A DNA stretch of 64,000 nt from Kappaphycus alvarezii. Taxonomy: Eukaryota; Rhodophyta; Florideophyceae; Gigartinales; Solieriaceae. Numbering within the stretch: position 1 is the stretch's first letter; the number at the start of each line of letters is the position of its first letter. Below the pieces are notes generated by a model. It ran no database searches, was not told the origin of the DNA, and saw only the letters and a program-made list of their open reading frames with translations. Shown piece by piece: positions 26,107 through 38,749 of the stretch. Position numbers and translations under genes: made by a program. Location: positions 682,001 to 746,000 of the forward strand of contig NADL03000614.1 in the NCBI GenBank assembly GCA_002205965.3, in the 5' to 3' direction.

Positions 26107-28140
26107 TTAATTTCCTCTTCTTGTTTTACACAGCAATTTCTTTTCAAATACCTGCCACAAGATCCGATATCGTAATATTATCCTCATTATCTGTGTAGTT
26201 AGATGATCTTTGAGATACGGAACCAAACTTGGTCTCATTGAGTTCCTCAACAATAGTATCATAAAAATTAGATTGCGATAAGCAGAGTATTGGCCCGAAA
26301 TAATTCTTATAAAGTAACCATTAATCAACTATTATGATTGAAAAGAGAGAGAAATTAAACCGGAGCGACCAATATTTCACCTCCAATTTCTTTTTAATTC
26401 TAAGGCTATCTATCTTACATTTTTTGTGCAAATCGATTTGAGAAGACTTACCGTAGTAACTTTGTACAATATCGTGAGTGGCAATCTAAAATTACGCTTA
26501 TTTGTCTCAGCCTCGACAGTTTTCCATTTTGCCCTTCAAATTTCGGTTCCTGCATTTGTCGCATGGCAACAGTCTATGAAATATTTTCATTCCCTGTCCA
26601 TACAAAATGCAGTCATTGAAGATTTTTTGGTTTGAAAAATCTCCAAAATTATTTAGATATGATCTCTACGCTCCTTGAGCTCCTCTGCGGACAGAAATTG
26701 CATGGAAATTTCCAAACCACATTTTCACCACGCCGATAAATCTCGTTCCATGTTTCATTAATGTTTTCGTAATGGACACTGATGCAAAAATACGAGTACC
26801 CACATATGACTCTATCTGCTTTTAACCATGGTTGAACCAAGCAAAGTGTAGGAGCGGTACTGTACCAGAATTCTTCTGCGAAGTCACGCCGAAGTTCACT
26901 CATTTTCCCCGTAATAAGCTTCATTCTCGACATTATTCCTGACTGATCACATGCTGAAGCTTTCAATTTACAGTCATTTTCAGGCTTTTTGTAATAGGTA
27001 ATGTTATGTGGAAGTTCTTTATTGACCCAATTTCTGCCAAGACCGTACCATTTGCTGATAATTTCATCCACCCAACTGTGAGAAGATAATGTGACATATA
27101 AAACGCGGTAGTTATTGAGAGCCTTTAAATATAAAACCATGAGAGACCAACTTCTATTATCAAAAAGACTTTCCTCACGTTCAGAAGTTTGGCATAAGCA
27201 AAAATTACAAGAATGAGCTCCAGTCTCCTGTGCGATATGATCCTTCCAAAGCTTATGCCTATCATTTACTTCGACCAAACTTCATGCTAGAGGTCACAGT
27301 GGGTTGAAAATGTAAACCTCTTCATTAGTATGAAGATTCCAAAATATATTACCTCTCCTGACGAAACGTGATGTGTTCTAACAGCATCTAATCGCTCACT
27401 TGTATGACATTAAGGTGCTGTGGATGTAAAATGCTCAAAAAGTATTCAAAAGGTGATACGTTTCGAAGAGTTCGTCCATAGGCAAGATTGTTACCATAGC
27501 AGCTATTTATTTTGAACCCTTTTCGGAAACCTTTTCATTAATAGATTAAACACCTCCTGATTGGTCCACAATCGCTCGCCTCCAATTGCAATCGCATCTT
27601 ATTGATGCGCATGGGAACTGTCCGAATTCCCATTTGATGCTGACGAAGGAGATTGGAAAGAATTTGAATCTTGATTTTTCACTTTTATTTGGCAATCAAG
27701 GAGGCTCGAACTCTTTCACAACATCTTTTGGAGGTAGACCCACCTTTATATTAACAATTTTCAGCGTGACAGTCTTGAGACGGCGACGTGTCTTCCAGCT
27801 TGCTTCCATAGACTTCTTCCTTCGCCCACTTAAAATTTCAATATGGGTTGGAAAAACTACCCATTGCCTAGTTTCGTCTTCCAAGCCGATCTATGCTGGC
27901 ACCTGCTCTCCGCAGCTGAAGTAACAATGGAAGTACGACAGTAACTTGGACTTCCGGGAACTGTTCGCGAATCTATTTTTTGGAAAGGTTTAGGGAAATC
28001 GAAGGTGTTTGTGTCGGGGAATGTTGTACTTGCGTTGAACAAAGTAGCAATTCTCTTGAAGTTTGTTTTGATCGAGTATCTACATGTCTTTTTGAGCGCA
28101 TGGGAGTAAAAAAAGGCCGCGAAAAATGTGTAATTCAAAA
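26107..28140 (-). mobile_element. DDE transposon relic (IS4/piggyBac-like family)
   Basis: The core is the 209-codon minus-strand frame at 26649-27278. It holds WVDEIISKWYGLGRNWVN then LPHNITYYKKPEN, followed by DQSGIMSRMKLI and later LVQPWLKADRVICGYSYF. This order matches DDE transposases of the IS4/piggyBac-like type that I know from oomycetes and other protists. The residue after ICG is normally an aspartate (D-S-Y-F) and is Tyr here, so the catalytic site looks lost. Below 26640 the frame breaks, but a stretch like AFCMDREWKYFIDCCHATNA fits the following C-terminal part. Upstream, 27586-28140 is probably the N-terminal region, in several frames. It is dead. Confidence 0.6.
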
Positions 28141-29045
28141 ATGTTCTTAAAAGTTGTCTTCATGTTAGGACAATGGTCAAATAGATACTAGCGGTCACTA
28201 CATTGGATCCTACTACCACCTGCATCTTGATGGGCCCTTATGACGCACATTCAATTCTGGTCGAACAAGCTTCATCAAGTTTCCGCATTACAGTATTCAC
28301 TTGAAAGATTTCCCTGGCATTATTGTCTTCGAGGCGGCTTTTAGTTAAGAGTCAATAAATGTTCACCACACCTCGTGAACGAGAGAGAATCTTTACCCTT
28401 TACTTATCTTGGAGGCAATGTGCGAATAGAGGCAAACTCAGGGCGTGACTACCTATAGTACAATTAGGAGACCCCTCATTTGTTCTACATTATCATTACT
28501 CTTAGAAGCGGTACGAAACACAGTGCACATCAGGGTTACTGTAAAGTTTGGAGCTGATTCGGTGGCAACTTTGACGGCTCTGGGTCATTTCAATGGTTGT
28601 TTTGGAACATACTGTAGCAAGATGTTTGTTGTCTGGCTGTCACACAAACTGTTGGTGTCGGTCGTTGTATTGTGAGTTTACTTGCGCGCATCCGACGCTT
28701 CGCCTAAAATGCATGTGGCCAAAGGCGGCCGGTGGTTCCCAGAAAACAGATAAATTTCAGCACCGTAGTCTAAAATATAAAAATAAATCGTACAGTACAA
28801 TACTGTACTGTATTGTACTGTACTGAACTTAAAAAATAATTAAGGCAACCCAGAATCCAACATTTTTCCCCATCAAACACTTGCTTTTACAGTATGTGCT
28901 CCACTGCATGCGGCCGCTATGACTCAAACGGTAGGCTCTTACTCCAGAAGTACTGTACAGTCCTGTCAGTGTCCCTGCGGAAAACACGTAAGTTCAATAA
29001 AAATATCACCACATTGACACAAATTGCTTTGTTACAACTTGTAGC
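28141..29045. other. No recognised gene; GTACTGTAC tracts
   Basis: The spacer between the DDE relic and the glycosidase gene. Apart from the GTACTGTAC-rich tract at 28790-28825 nothing was recognised. The short frames do not resemble proteins. Confidence 0.35.
28790..28825. repeat. GTACTGTAC-rich tract
   Basis: Alternating tacagtac and tactgtactg words form a self-complementary simple repeat. Similar tracts lie at 29046-29091 and 31409-31436. Confidence 0.7.
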
Positions 29046-29091
29046 ACTGTACAGTATTGTACTGTACTGTACCGTCTACAGTATACTGTAT
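29046..29091. repeat. GTACTGTAC-rich tract
   Basis: A run of ctgtacagt, tgtactgtac and acagtatactgt words about 140 bp upstream of the glycosidase start. The composition is the same as the tract at 28790-28825. Confidence 0.7.
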
Positions 29092-29231
29092 GATCTCTCG
29101 AAATCACGCGGTAATCTCCTCATCGACAAGGCGCTCCGCCTTGTGCTACGCGTCTCACCTTCCCTATCATTCCGCTTCCCCTTTTCTCCATCTACTAGTC
29201 ATGCACCCAGGCCCATTTCCACTCCCTAGCC

Positions 29232-30819
29232 ATGCCCACCCACACCTTGCCTCTCCAATCTCCATCCCCCGCCATCCGTCCCCTTCTCGAACAGAATGGA
29301 CACCGCGCCGCCCTCCTGCTCTACCCCCCACCCCACCCTTCCCTCCTCCTATTCCCCACCCATCTCACTCATCCCACCAACCTCCGAGCCTACCTTTCAG
29401 TCCCCATTTCCTTACCTCCACTGCCCTCGCTGTCTTATGACGGCTCCCAAATCACCCTCTCCTCCCCGTCCCATTCTCTTACCCTCTTCCTTTCCCCGAC
29501 TCACCCCCTCCTCCATCTCTCCTTCCAATTCCCTTCACCCCACCAGCTGCCGCCACCCTCCAGTAAAATCCTCTTGCGCAAATCCGGACTCACTGTCTGG
29601 CGTTTTGAACGGGTAGCCAATGGCCATCAACTCGAGGTTGCCATAGGCGTCATCCGGGATATACCCTCCCCTCTCAAAGAACTGTCTTCTCGTCAAGCTT
29701 TAGTTTCCCGATGGACAAATACCCTCAACATATCCACTCCTCATTCAAACCTCAATCATATGCTCAGTTTTGCCAACATTCGCCTTTGCGAGGCCGTCTT
29801 TGCCGCACGGCTCAACGGGTACGTTCATTCCCCAGGCGGCGGCATGTTTTACAGTGGTGTTTGGACTAATGATCAGGCGGAGTATGCCGTGCCGGTACTG
29901 GCCCTATTTGGGAAACAGGAGAGACAAGTCGCGGAGAATTCCATGCGCGTTTTGGCTCGTCACATGAATGCGGATAGTGGTATCGTGCCGTATAGTGTCG
30001 AGGTTGATGGAGGGTATATTGGCACGTTGGATAGAGGCGATGCTGCTATGTATGCATGGGGAGGGGGAATGTATATCTTGATTTTGGGAGGGAGGAGACA
30101 AGTAGAAACGGAAATGTTTGGATATGTTAAACAATGCTGCGACCTGTTGGTGAAGAAGGTTAGACGGGAAGGGGTAGTTGAGTCGGATAGTGATGAATTG
30201 GAGGGAAGATTTAGCACTGGCAATTGCAACTTGGCCGTCAATTGCTTGGCGATACTGGCTCTAGAGGGGGGGGAGAGGTTGCGAGGGAGATGGGCGAGGA
30301 TGAACTGGCAACAGAGTGGGACACTGCGGGCGCCAAGTTAAGGGCAGAGGTTGAGCGCAGGTTTCGTGTTCGTGATGAGAGGGTCTTTGCGTATCACCAG
30401 GGCTGTCAGGAAGGAAGAGGGTGGGCATGTTTGGCTTCGTTGGCCAAGTTGGCTGGGGATTGGAGGCGCTAGAATATGTCCTACGTGACATGTGGGTTAG
30501 TGGCAAGGGTTTATTGGTTAGTAGCATGAGTGCGGATGTGTGGGATCGGGAAACGCTGTATGCGATTCGTGTAGCGTTCAAAGTGGGTATGGTGGAGGAA
30601 GCACTGGAAAAGCTGGTGGATTACGTAGAGGGAAAGTACAGGGACCAGGCCGCAATGCCGTTTGCCGTGGAAAATCATGATAGTTTCGCCCCTTTGTCTG
30701 CAGAGAGTGGGTTGCTCATTCGGGTGGTCACTGAGGGGCTGTTAGGCATGGAGTTTCGGGCAGGGAGAGTGCTGCACTTGACGCCGAGATGTCCCGCTAA
30801 GTGGGGGTTATTCTGTTGA
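29232..30819 (+). pseudogene. Six-hairpin glycoside hydrolase homologue, two frame switches
   Basis: The best candidate for a non-transposon gene. From ATG 29232 the first frame (to about 30265) gives a Pro/Leu-rich, probably beta-rich N-terminal part. The (alpha/alpha)6 barrel follows: MLSFANIRLCEAVF, YVHSPGGGMFYSGVWTNDQA, DRGDAAMYAWGGGMY and ESDSDELEGRFSTGN. These match six-hairpin glycosidases, mostly bacterial and fungal, that trim oligosaccharides; the exact family and substrate are not clear. The homology changes frame in a run of eight G (30266-30273) and again near 30411-30421, then ends with DRETLYAIRVAF, LSAESGLLIRVVTEGLLGM and LHLTPR before a stop at 30819. Total length would be about 530 residues, roughly normal. 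Both switches fall in G- or AG-rich runs, so sequencing error is as likely as decay. It is GC-richer than its flanks, compatible with transfer. Confidence 0.75.
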
Positions 30820-31408
30820 CCGCGTTTATTATTTGAATGCTTGCGTCGATTTTCGGGTAAGGAGGACAACTGCCGGAGTCAAGCTCGACATTAGCGCTGA
30901 AAACATGTTTGGCAGCATAGAAGTTCCACAGGGTACAACTGCAGTAATGTATGTCGCAGAGTCCTGTCGAAGTATCCAGCTGAGCATTTTGCCAGAGTGA
31001 AATCTACATGAGGATTTGTTCAACTATTCTCGTCCTCATGGCCCCGAGGCAATGTGTAGCATCTCCGATGGCTCGTTGGGTATTGTTACATTGCAGTTGA
31101 ACCCGATGTACGGTATTCTTCAGACAAATTATACGTAGGCAGCATCCGCCTCTTGGTGATATCAACACCCTGTGCAAATGTATGGGGGAATTTTGGGGGT
31201 GCTTTACTGATTAGGGATGCAGGACGGCTCTTTTCCGAAGGCTAAGTGGGACATGTAATGGAGAGTCTGGAAATGAGGCCGAGTCATGAGGTACCTCACA
31301 GGGTACATACCTCATAAGTTATCGCTTGCAAATATAAGTGACAACACAGTTATTCCGCACAATGAAAACTTGGAATTTGCGAAGTGTAAAGGGACGGATG
31401 CAGTGCGA

Positions 31409-31436
31409 GTACTGTACTGCGCTGTACTGTACTGTT
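31409..31436. repeat. GTACTGTAC-rich tract
   Basis: A third tract of gtactgtactg words, downstream of the glycosidase and immediately before a truncated LINE fragment. Confidence 0.7.
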
Positions 31437-31439
31437 AGA

Positions 31440-32085
31440 GCACCAGCACCAGTAGTGGGATTAGTGATAGCCAGGAATAACATTAATTACTCTATATGTA
31501 TAAGGTTACTGCGGGTTTGGACTATAAGTTCGAAGTCCCTCTGTTAATTCCTGGAACCGATTTTGGGCCTACTGACCTCCTCGTGCAACCTCCGGCCTCT
31601 GCTATAGACCCCAAGGAAAGGCCAATTGCCTGTGAGGTTACTATTGTTTCACCGTTCAAACAGGCCTCTGTCACGAAAGGAACGCAAGCCGCCGCAGGCG
31701 CAGCCACTCAAGCTTACCGCAACAAGGTCCAGGATCTTGATCGTAAGCTCTCCAGGCGCCTTGCACCACCATCTGACAACCCGTCTCGTCAGCCGAATTT
31801 CAGCTTCGAAAACACTAGCTCTCGAACCCCTTGAATCATCGTCCCCAGCCACCGCTCTGTTTCTGGAAACGTTCATTCCGCGGCTTGCGACCAGATATCA
31901 TATCTCTAATCCCACTATTCGCTCGCGAGTATATCAGCGCCTCAGCTTTGTTCTGTGGTCCTCGGTGGCTGTGGCCATCATTTCCCGTGCCCCATTGCAC
32001 GTGACCGATATTGACCATCTAGTTCTTAATCCTTAGCTCCAGTTGTAGACGATTTTGGGGGTCTCAAAATCTGTAAATTTTTTCA
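31440..32085 (+). mobile_element. LINE-like 3' fragment, endonuclease domain
   Basis: The first frame gives FGPTDLLVQPPASA then ACEVTIVSPFKQASV. This is the P-D-x-LV...D/E-V-T-V-x-SP core of the restriction-like nuclease, with a downstream Q-A-Y-R-N-K helix. After a frameshift near 31790-31835 the second frame gives LALEPLESSSPATALFLETF and RVYQRLSFVLWSSVAVAI, the normal C-terminal end, with a stop at 32034-32036. Everything upstream of the nuclease is missing, so the copy is 5' truncated, as LINE insertions usually are. It belongs to a different subfamily from the copy at 43.9 kb. Confidence 0.65.
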
Positions 32086-32403
32086 GGTAGGGGGTGGTAC
32101 CTGACACGTACCGTACCACAAAATCACTATCATTGGTGAATGCACAAACTAAAATGCGGAAGGATCATAAGAAAGGTGTGCCCTCTTGTCTAGGAGGCGC
32201 ATATTTTTGTTTCGCGAACCTGAATTTCCATATTTGTTGAACAGTGATAAAAGCACCGTTAAACTAAAACGGCTCAATGCACTATATTTTGAAGATGTAG
32301 TGCCTATCTACATGCCACGAGTCACAAAGTAAATACCTTTACACTGAGGTAGTGCCTAACGTCTCCTCTCGTCACACGTCGTCAATAACATCTACAACCA
32401 GAA

Positions 32404-35400
32404 ATGTCGGTAATTGTACACAAGGGCATGGTTTCCAACGACTTCAGTTTATTCTATATCCAAGGATTGATTCTCTCAGAAATGACTAGCAATTTTCACG
32501 ACTTTTCGAGACATGGTGAGAGCGGTGGGTCGAGCGAAAAAACACTAAGCAGTAAGCGAGAATTTGTATCAGACAATGGTGCCTTTCAATAGCTTCGCCA
32601 ATATGCATCCCCAGAATGTAGCATCTCACACTCCGCAGGTAGCCAATCCTCGTATACACCACAAAATCACAACCGCACGTCGGAGCACAAGGAATCGGCT
32701 CCCTTGGAATCGACACCCAATTCATCTAATTACGGTATTGTGTTTGATGAAGCGGATGTAAACACTGTTACAGATGATGATCATCAATTGAGTGAGCAAA
32801 AACAAGCAGGGAAATTTGTTGAGGGCACACAACTTCAGCCTAAATCTCTTAATGTGAAAGCCGTTGTCGTCAACGAGAACCGATAATTTCATTAAGGAAT
32901 CGGCTACCAACAGGACTCACTTGAAAGAGGAGACATAGGCTTCTCATAAGAGCTAGTTGAGGCAGGCATTCAGATTGGCGACTTATTTGAATCCTCAATG
33001 GATAGCCATGACATGGACAATGGACATGCCGAGATTTCAAATGCAGAGTTACGTTCTTTATTCCCTTTGTTTGAATCATCGGACTTGGAGGGAATCAGGG
33101 TTTGTTGCATCATCTAGTTCACTCTTTTAGGACCTCTATAGCCGTATATTCCATGAATTTGACGATAAGAGATATACAAGGTCAATCTGAGAAGACTTGT
33201 TGGAGGAACAGGCCAGAGTATTAAGCGAATATATTGCTGGGAAGGAACTTTAAAGTAAGGCAGCTTCCCAACAAGAGAGCGGACTAGAAGATTGGAACTA
33301 GGACCATACGTTCGATGACTTCACAGTCATATTGACGATGTCAATGAAACTCTTGAGAAACTGTTTGTTTTTGAAGCAAATACAGTATTTGGAAACGTTA
33401 CAGCTGAATTTAAGTCAAGAAAAAAAACAGTAGCCCTGGAGATGTGAATATATCCGATTAAATTACCCCGTTAAGCCTGGTGCAGACTTTTTAACTGATT
33501 GACTCTTTGAGAAACTAAACTGTTTCCCAAACCGTGTATTTCACCAGCAAGGAAAGAGATTAACCGACGCAGTCGAGATACCAGGGATTGAAATTCTTCA
33601 CGTGTTGTACGCAGCGTATATTGAATCTCCAACTACACATTGCAATGAGAATGAGCGAGGCAACTTCCTGTAGATGTGAATTGCAGCAGATAGTTATCAT
33701 GAGGTTTGGGCAGCCTTCAGCGGATGTAAAGAGAGACGAAGTACACATGACTACTCAAGCACTGTATGATACCGTAGCGCGAACCGAACAACTGCTATGA
33801 TTACGGAAGTGGAGGCTGAAACAGCTGCTATCAATAGGGACCTTATTTATGGCCCACAAGCAACTGTTCTTTCCCTTTATGAAAACAACCTGAGAATGTT
33901 TTCCAGAGTAGTAACAGAACTCACGTACTTTCAGCAACACAGTAACCCTAAAAAGGGTCTTGGTCCTGTGGGGAGCGCGCTTTCTTCAGCTTTGAGCCTA
34001 TTCTTTCTTGCTTGTCATCTCACTAGATCAGGGGAGAAGCTAATAAACACAAGAGAACGATTAGTGAAACTTCTCCAGGGGCATCTAGAACTGGAGTATT
34101 GCGACAGATGCCTGACGCATTGATAGCTGCAGACCGCTTCTACAATTAAAAGGAGACTACTTCATTTGTTCCTAATGTGTTAGGCGCGAGTATCCTTGGT
34201 ACCGAAGAGCGAGACTTGTGGTATCCCTTCGTGTTTGGGGATGGCGACATTTCAAAATGACATCGTGGTATGGTGGTGTGGTAACGGGGTTTTCGGGTTG
34301 TATGTTCTGCTCTTTTGCGAAGTGACGGATCAAATAGGCACGTAATGACTGTTCAGGCCTGCTTGTACAGTGAGAGTTGCTCTGGAAGGATCGCTGAGAT
34401 GCTGCATAATAACTCTATCCTCTCCCCATCACGCAGATTCACTGTGGTTATCAGAGACCCCTACAGAACACCAGACTCTTTAGTTAAGATTAGTGAAGTT
34501 CTTCAAATATTTGATTATTTGATGAGGGAAAAGGCACGACGCGGGGAATCTTGCCCCTCACATGAGCAGCAATAATTACACCAATGGGTTGCACTGGGAA
34601 GGACATTGTGGATCGAGTGCTTGGGCGTGTAACACAGTTAATTTATTTGCAGTTTGAAGATCCTGTCTGGTTCCTGCTTCGTGCATTTAGATTCACGTCA
34701 CGGACTGGACATTTTTTTATCTTAGCAGTGGCTAGAAATTTCGAGCAGTACATGAAAGGCATTGCATTCGGACTTGCTGGAGCGATTTTCTCTCTTGGGG
34801 CATCAGCTCTCCCTCCCTCCCCTTGTGAAGCAGAGCAGTTCATCAAAGAACGTTAGAACTCTGTCCTTTTTTGGTAGGAGTGAGGACGCAGGTTATTACA
34901 GAACCAAACACCTGATTGGACATGGCAAACAGAATAATGGGTTATCCAACGAGTAGTTTATTATCGTTAAAAAATCGGAACTTCTAAGAATTCTTACAAA
35001 ATGTGGCCAGACATATGATCCCCGTGCTACTAAAGCTCAGCTTGTTGAGGCTCTTACTCAGCTTGAAGCTGCCATTGAAAACAATACATTGAATATGGCC
35101 ATGGAGGATGAACAGGATCGTTCTGAGTTGAAAATATTTACTGAAGCAAAGAAGGCTATATCTGAGACGCTTTAAAAAGCCTCTCTCTCCGCCTGGGTCA
35201 TGAAACCGCTTGTAGTAACCATGGGAATGCGCGAAGGGAGTCTAAATATGGAAGAGACTCTTAGGTCACTTCCGACGTTTTTCGCGGATCAGCATGGGTT
35301 TTATGCGATGCCATGCGGTTCCTAATTATTCTGCTGGGATAACAAAAAGCCTTTTACGATCAAACATGTGTGACAAGTCGGGCTGATAGAGAGCAGAACT

Positions 35401-36890
35401 TCCGAATTCCTTGCTGACAGTACGGATTTTTTCGTTGCTATTTCAAATGAAAACGATGATGTTACTGCGTTTCCAGTTGAAATCAAAACTATGACAGCCG
35501 TAGGAACTATTTTTCGGCAACAGATATCCGAGAGAAGAAGGGTTCTTTGATTTTTATTGAAGGTGTTGGTCAATATGAATCCTGCAATGAGTTCTTTAGA
35601 GAAGTTATCCCAACTACACAGTACCGGGCTCAAGTTCTCCATCATGTTGCTACTTTGGGTGTGAACTGAGTATTGTTGGTATTGGGTATCTGAGGTTCAA
35701 TGACATAGGGACGCATTGAATATGCATGCGCCATTCAGTTCGCAGAAGTTTTTAGATGCAATTAAACGTACTGTCTAGACTGTGTACGTCGAGTTTCATT
35801 TGAATGGATCGGAGGAGAAGCGAAGTATATTCGGAAGCAGTATGACTCCTTACTGAAGCAATCACATGCTTCTGATATTCACAGTTTTATGTCTTACTAC
35901 AACCTTAGTCATGCCTCGCGTCGCACAGTGTTTGCAAAAGGCACTCCCCTGCCCCCTGTCGTATGATACGATTAACGCCTATTGTGTACTGTAATCACAT
36001 GAAAGGGGGTGTGGACGTGTTATCCCGTCAAATGAAGAATATTACCCGCTGTAGCATAAGGGAGAACCCTGTTGTTTCAATTGTTGGGCGGCATCTATCT
36101 ATGTAAGTACGCAATGAAATTGTTGTGTAAAGATTTCTCTTGCCAGAGCCGCCAATATCTTACCTTATACACATGAACTATTACACAGAGAGAACAGAGG
36201 GTATGCCTATTTCAGGAATCGAGTATCACAGACTGAGAAATTTGGCTATTTCGTCAGGGCTCTATCTCAGAAATGGTTTACCAAAAGGGACAAAGACGTA
36301 CCCGATAAAACTAGATTCAAGTAGTCCAACCGACTAATTCCCCTTTTCAACAGCAACGCCGCCAACCGGTATAATTCTGGCCTCACAAGGCAAGGAGACT
36401 GAACAAGCGATTTGAAAACATAAAAGTCTGCGCAAAGCCAACATACTGTGTGTTGTGTTCTTGGACTTTGCGGGGGTTACAAGGGAATAAACCCCAGGTA
36501 ATGAGAAAACGACCTAGGATACATCAGTGGTGTGTCACTTGCAGGCAAACAATCCGCTCTGCTTGTTGGAATGATTAGCATACAAAGGCAAATTGAAGCT
36601 TGCAGAGCCCTCTCGGGAAGATATCAACGATTTTGAAAGAATTTCGCCTGAGACCAAGATTTGCGTAAATTGTAGTGCTGTTAGTTTTTGTTCGTAGTGC
36701 GAATATATACTTGGGTCGCATAGCCTTCAAATCGTCCGTGTCCACGCCCGACGCCGAACGCCGGATCGAACAGCACTTTAGCTACTCGATCTGGTCCTCT
36801 AATGCCCAAACCACGCTGTTCCGGATGCCGTCTCTCGGTGTAGACCGTCCCGCCTCCACCCTTTCTGAAGATTCTATCTGTTAATTGCGG
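32404..36890 (+). mobile_element. DNA transposon relic: YqaJ-like nuclease plus DDE-transposase tail
   Basis: A long decayed coding stretch on the plus strand with many stops and frameshifts. From 32404 an acidic Ser/Asn-rich part contains GIVFDEADVNTVTDDDHQ. The middle (33500-34850) has open pieces with no motif. From 34970 a helix pair (LLRILTKCGQTYDPRATKAQ, then LVEAL) resembles a SAP-like module. At 35399-35666 a nuclease-like part follows (DSTDFFVAIS, FPVEIKTMTA with E-x-K, then YRAQVLHHVATLGVN with the conserved Gln). At 35980-36340 a transposase tail reads YCNHMKGGVDVLSRQMKNIT. Cys-rich words follow (YCVLCSWTLRG, HQWCVTCRQTIRSACW). The layout suggests a DDE transposon carrying its own exonuclease. 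Ends were not identified. Confidence 0.5.
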
Positions 36891-38749
36891 CGGATCCGTT
36901 AATTTTTTGAAATAAATGACTCCCCCACAATTTCAGATGGGATTGGTAGACTAATGCTCATTTGGTTCACAAATCTCAGTGTCACTGTACTAGCACAATA
37001 AGACGTTCTGATTTCCGTATTGCGAAATGCTCACAGATGTGTGACCTTTGATACAATCCAAAGGATATATTTAATATACTTTCGAGATTGCAAGAGTTGA
37101 ACATCTTCTATTGTGCTTCTAAATTCTCAAAAAACCTTGTAGAGTCACGTTCAAGGTGTTCGTCTCATTGCAATAATAGATTTTGTAGATTAGCACAGTG
37201 TATTTTTTGTGATTTTTGGACCGACGTTACAAAGAATACGAAGCCAAAATTTTCTTAAGGCTCTAAAACTTTCTAAACAACCCAAACCCCATCAAACTTT
37301 AGATCGTTGCATTCATTGTGATGAACTGCGTCGATTGACGCTTGCTTCATGTAAAAGCCATTTTTGGATGATGAGATACAAAAAAAACATGAAAGGTCCA
37401 TATGATGACCGTCTATAAACCTAAGCATAGGTTTAACATAATAGTTGGTCAGTGAGTGTACTGTACAGTACTTCACACCCAAGAAACATCATTAGTCGGG
37501 TTTGAATATAATAATGAATAAATGCAAAAACATTCCATAGGAATTGGTTCCCTAGACGACGACATCCGGAACTATGACCACTCAAGGTCAATAATTCCCT
37601 ATGAAGTCATTAATTGCCTCAAAGGTAATGAAATCCCTGCAAAAAAAATTAGCTTAGGTTTACAGTACACAAAATCTCTTTAATAGTGAGCTGAGCCACC
37701 CGTTTTTCACAATGAAATTGAGAATTATGGTAGAAAAAAACGGTTTGTACACATGACAGAAAAGTGGTAAAAATGAAACATTTCATTTACTTTCGTGATC
37801 GAATCTGTTTGTAATGGCCAAATCACATAACCATACACATGACTGTGTCCCAAGGCCGCCCTCGAAATCCCTGGTCTGTCGTTTGCGGCCACAACGTGGC
37901 CTTCGGTTCAACTGTATGCCCCTCTGGGCGACCATTTCAGCCCCACGCACCGGGCGGATGTGCGCAGGTTGGACGAGGGCGGAGCGAAGGGCCCGCTAGG
38001 AGGGGAAGGAGGGGAGGTTGATTCATGGAAAGCGGGGTTCGTGGGTTCGCGGAGAAACAGATCGTTCAAAAGCGGGGGAAGAGGTAGATGATTCAAGTAG
38101 AAGAAGGGCTGAGGTGGCGTGTCTGTGCTACGCACGGCTGGGGGTGGCAGAGGGGGAGATAGAACGGCGGAAAATCAGGACTGTACCAAGAAAAGAGCGG
38201 AGTGGGGTTTCGGGGTGGGTTAGAGCTTACGGGAGGAGGACGAATTGGCAGGAACACAGTAGTCTTTAATTTAGTTATTTTTGCGGCTTTCGCAGTGAAC
38301 GAAACGCAGATGACTTTCTCTGCTTCCAAGACGTGAAATGGTTCCGCATTTTTCGGAAAATGGCTAAGAAGGTTCCACGCTGCACCGCTGTCAGCCTTTT
38401 TCGAACGGCAAGGTAATCATATGTTCTACCATAATCCTCTTATATGTCGAAATTTGCCAAACGAATTACAGGCTGTATTGCATTAATGAAAAGAAGCCGT
38501 CAAATACGTGGCGAAGAATGCTGAAATCCTGCATGCTGGTGAATGCGTGTGAGATTAAAATCAGCGCGATCCAAACACCCCAAGACCCCTCTCCTCAACC
38601 TATTACCCTCCTATTCTCGGTCTAGCCCAACTTTTCCATCCCGAACATGCTAGTACCATCTAATCTGACCTCAACTCCAATCTCTAACGTCTGATGATCT
38701 ATTACATTACTTTCTCCACTGAAAAAGAATTAAATAAGCACCAAGTGCC
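36891..38749. other. No recognised gene; GC-rich patch at 37850-38250
   Basis: Mostly AT-rich. The patch at 37850-38250 is GC-rich and open in several frames on both strands. One plus frame reads AALEIPGLSFAATTWPSVQL, which looks protein-like but matches no family I know. The abrupt composition change suggests inserted sequence. Confidence 0.3.

Noticed and set aside
31522-32018. Minus-strand frames over the LINE fragment at 31.5-32 kb
   Set aside because: They are antisense shadows of the plus-strand nuclease domain.
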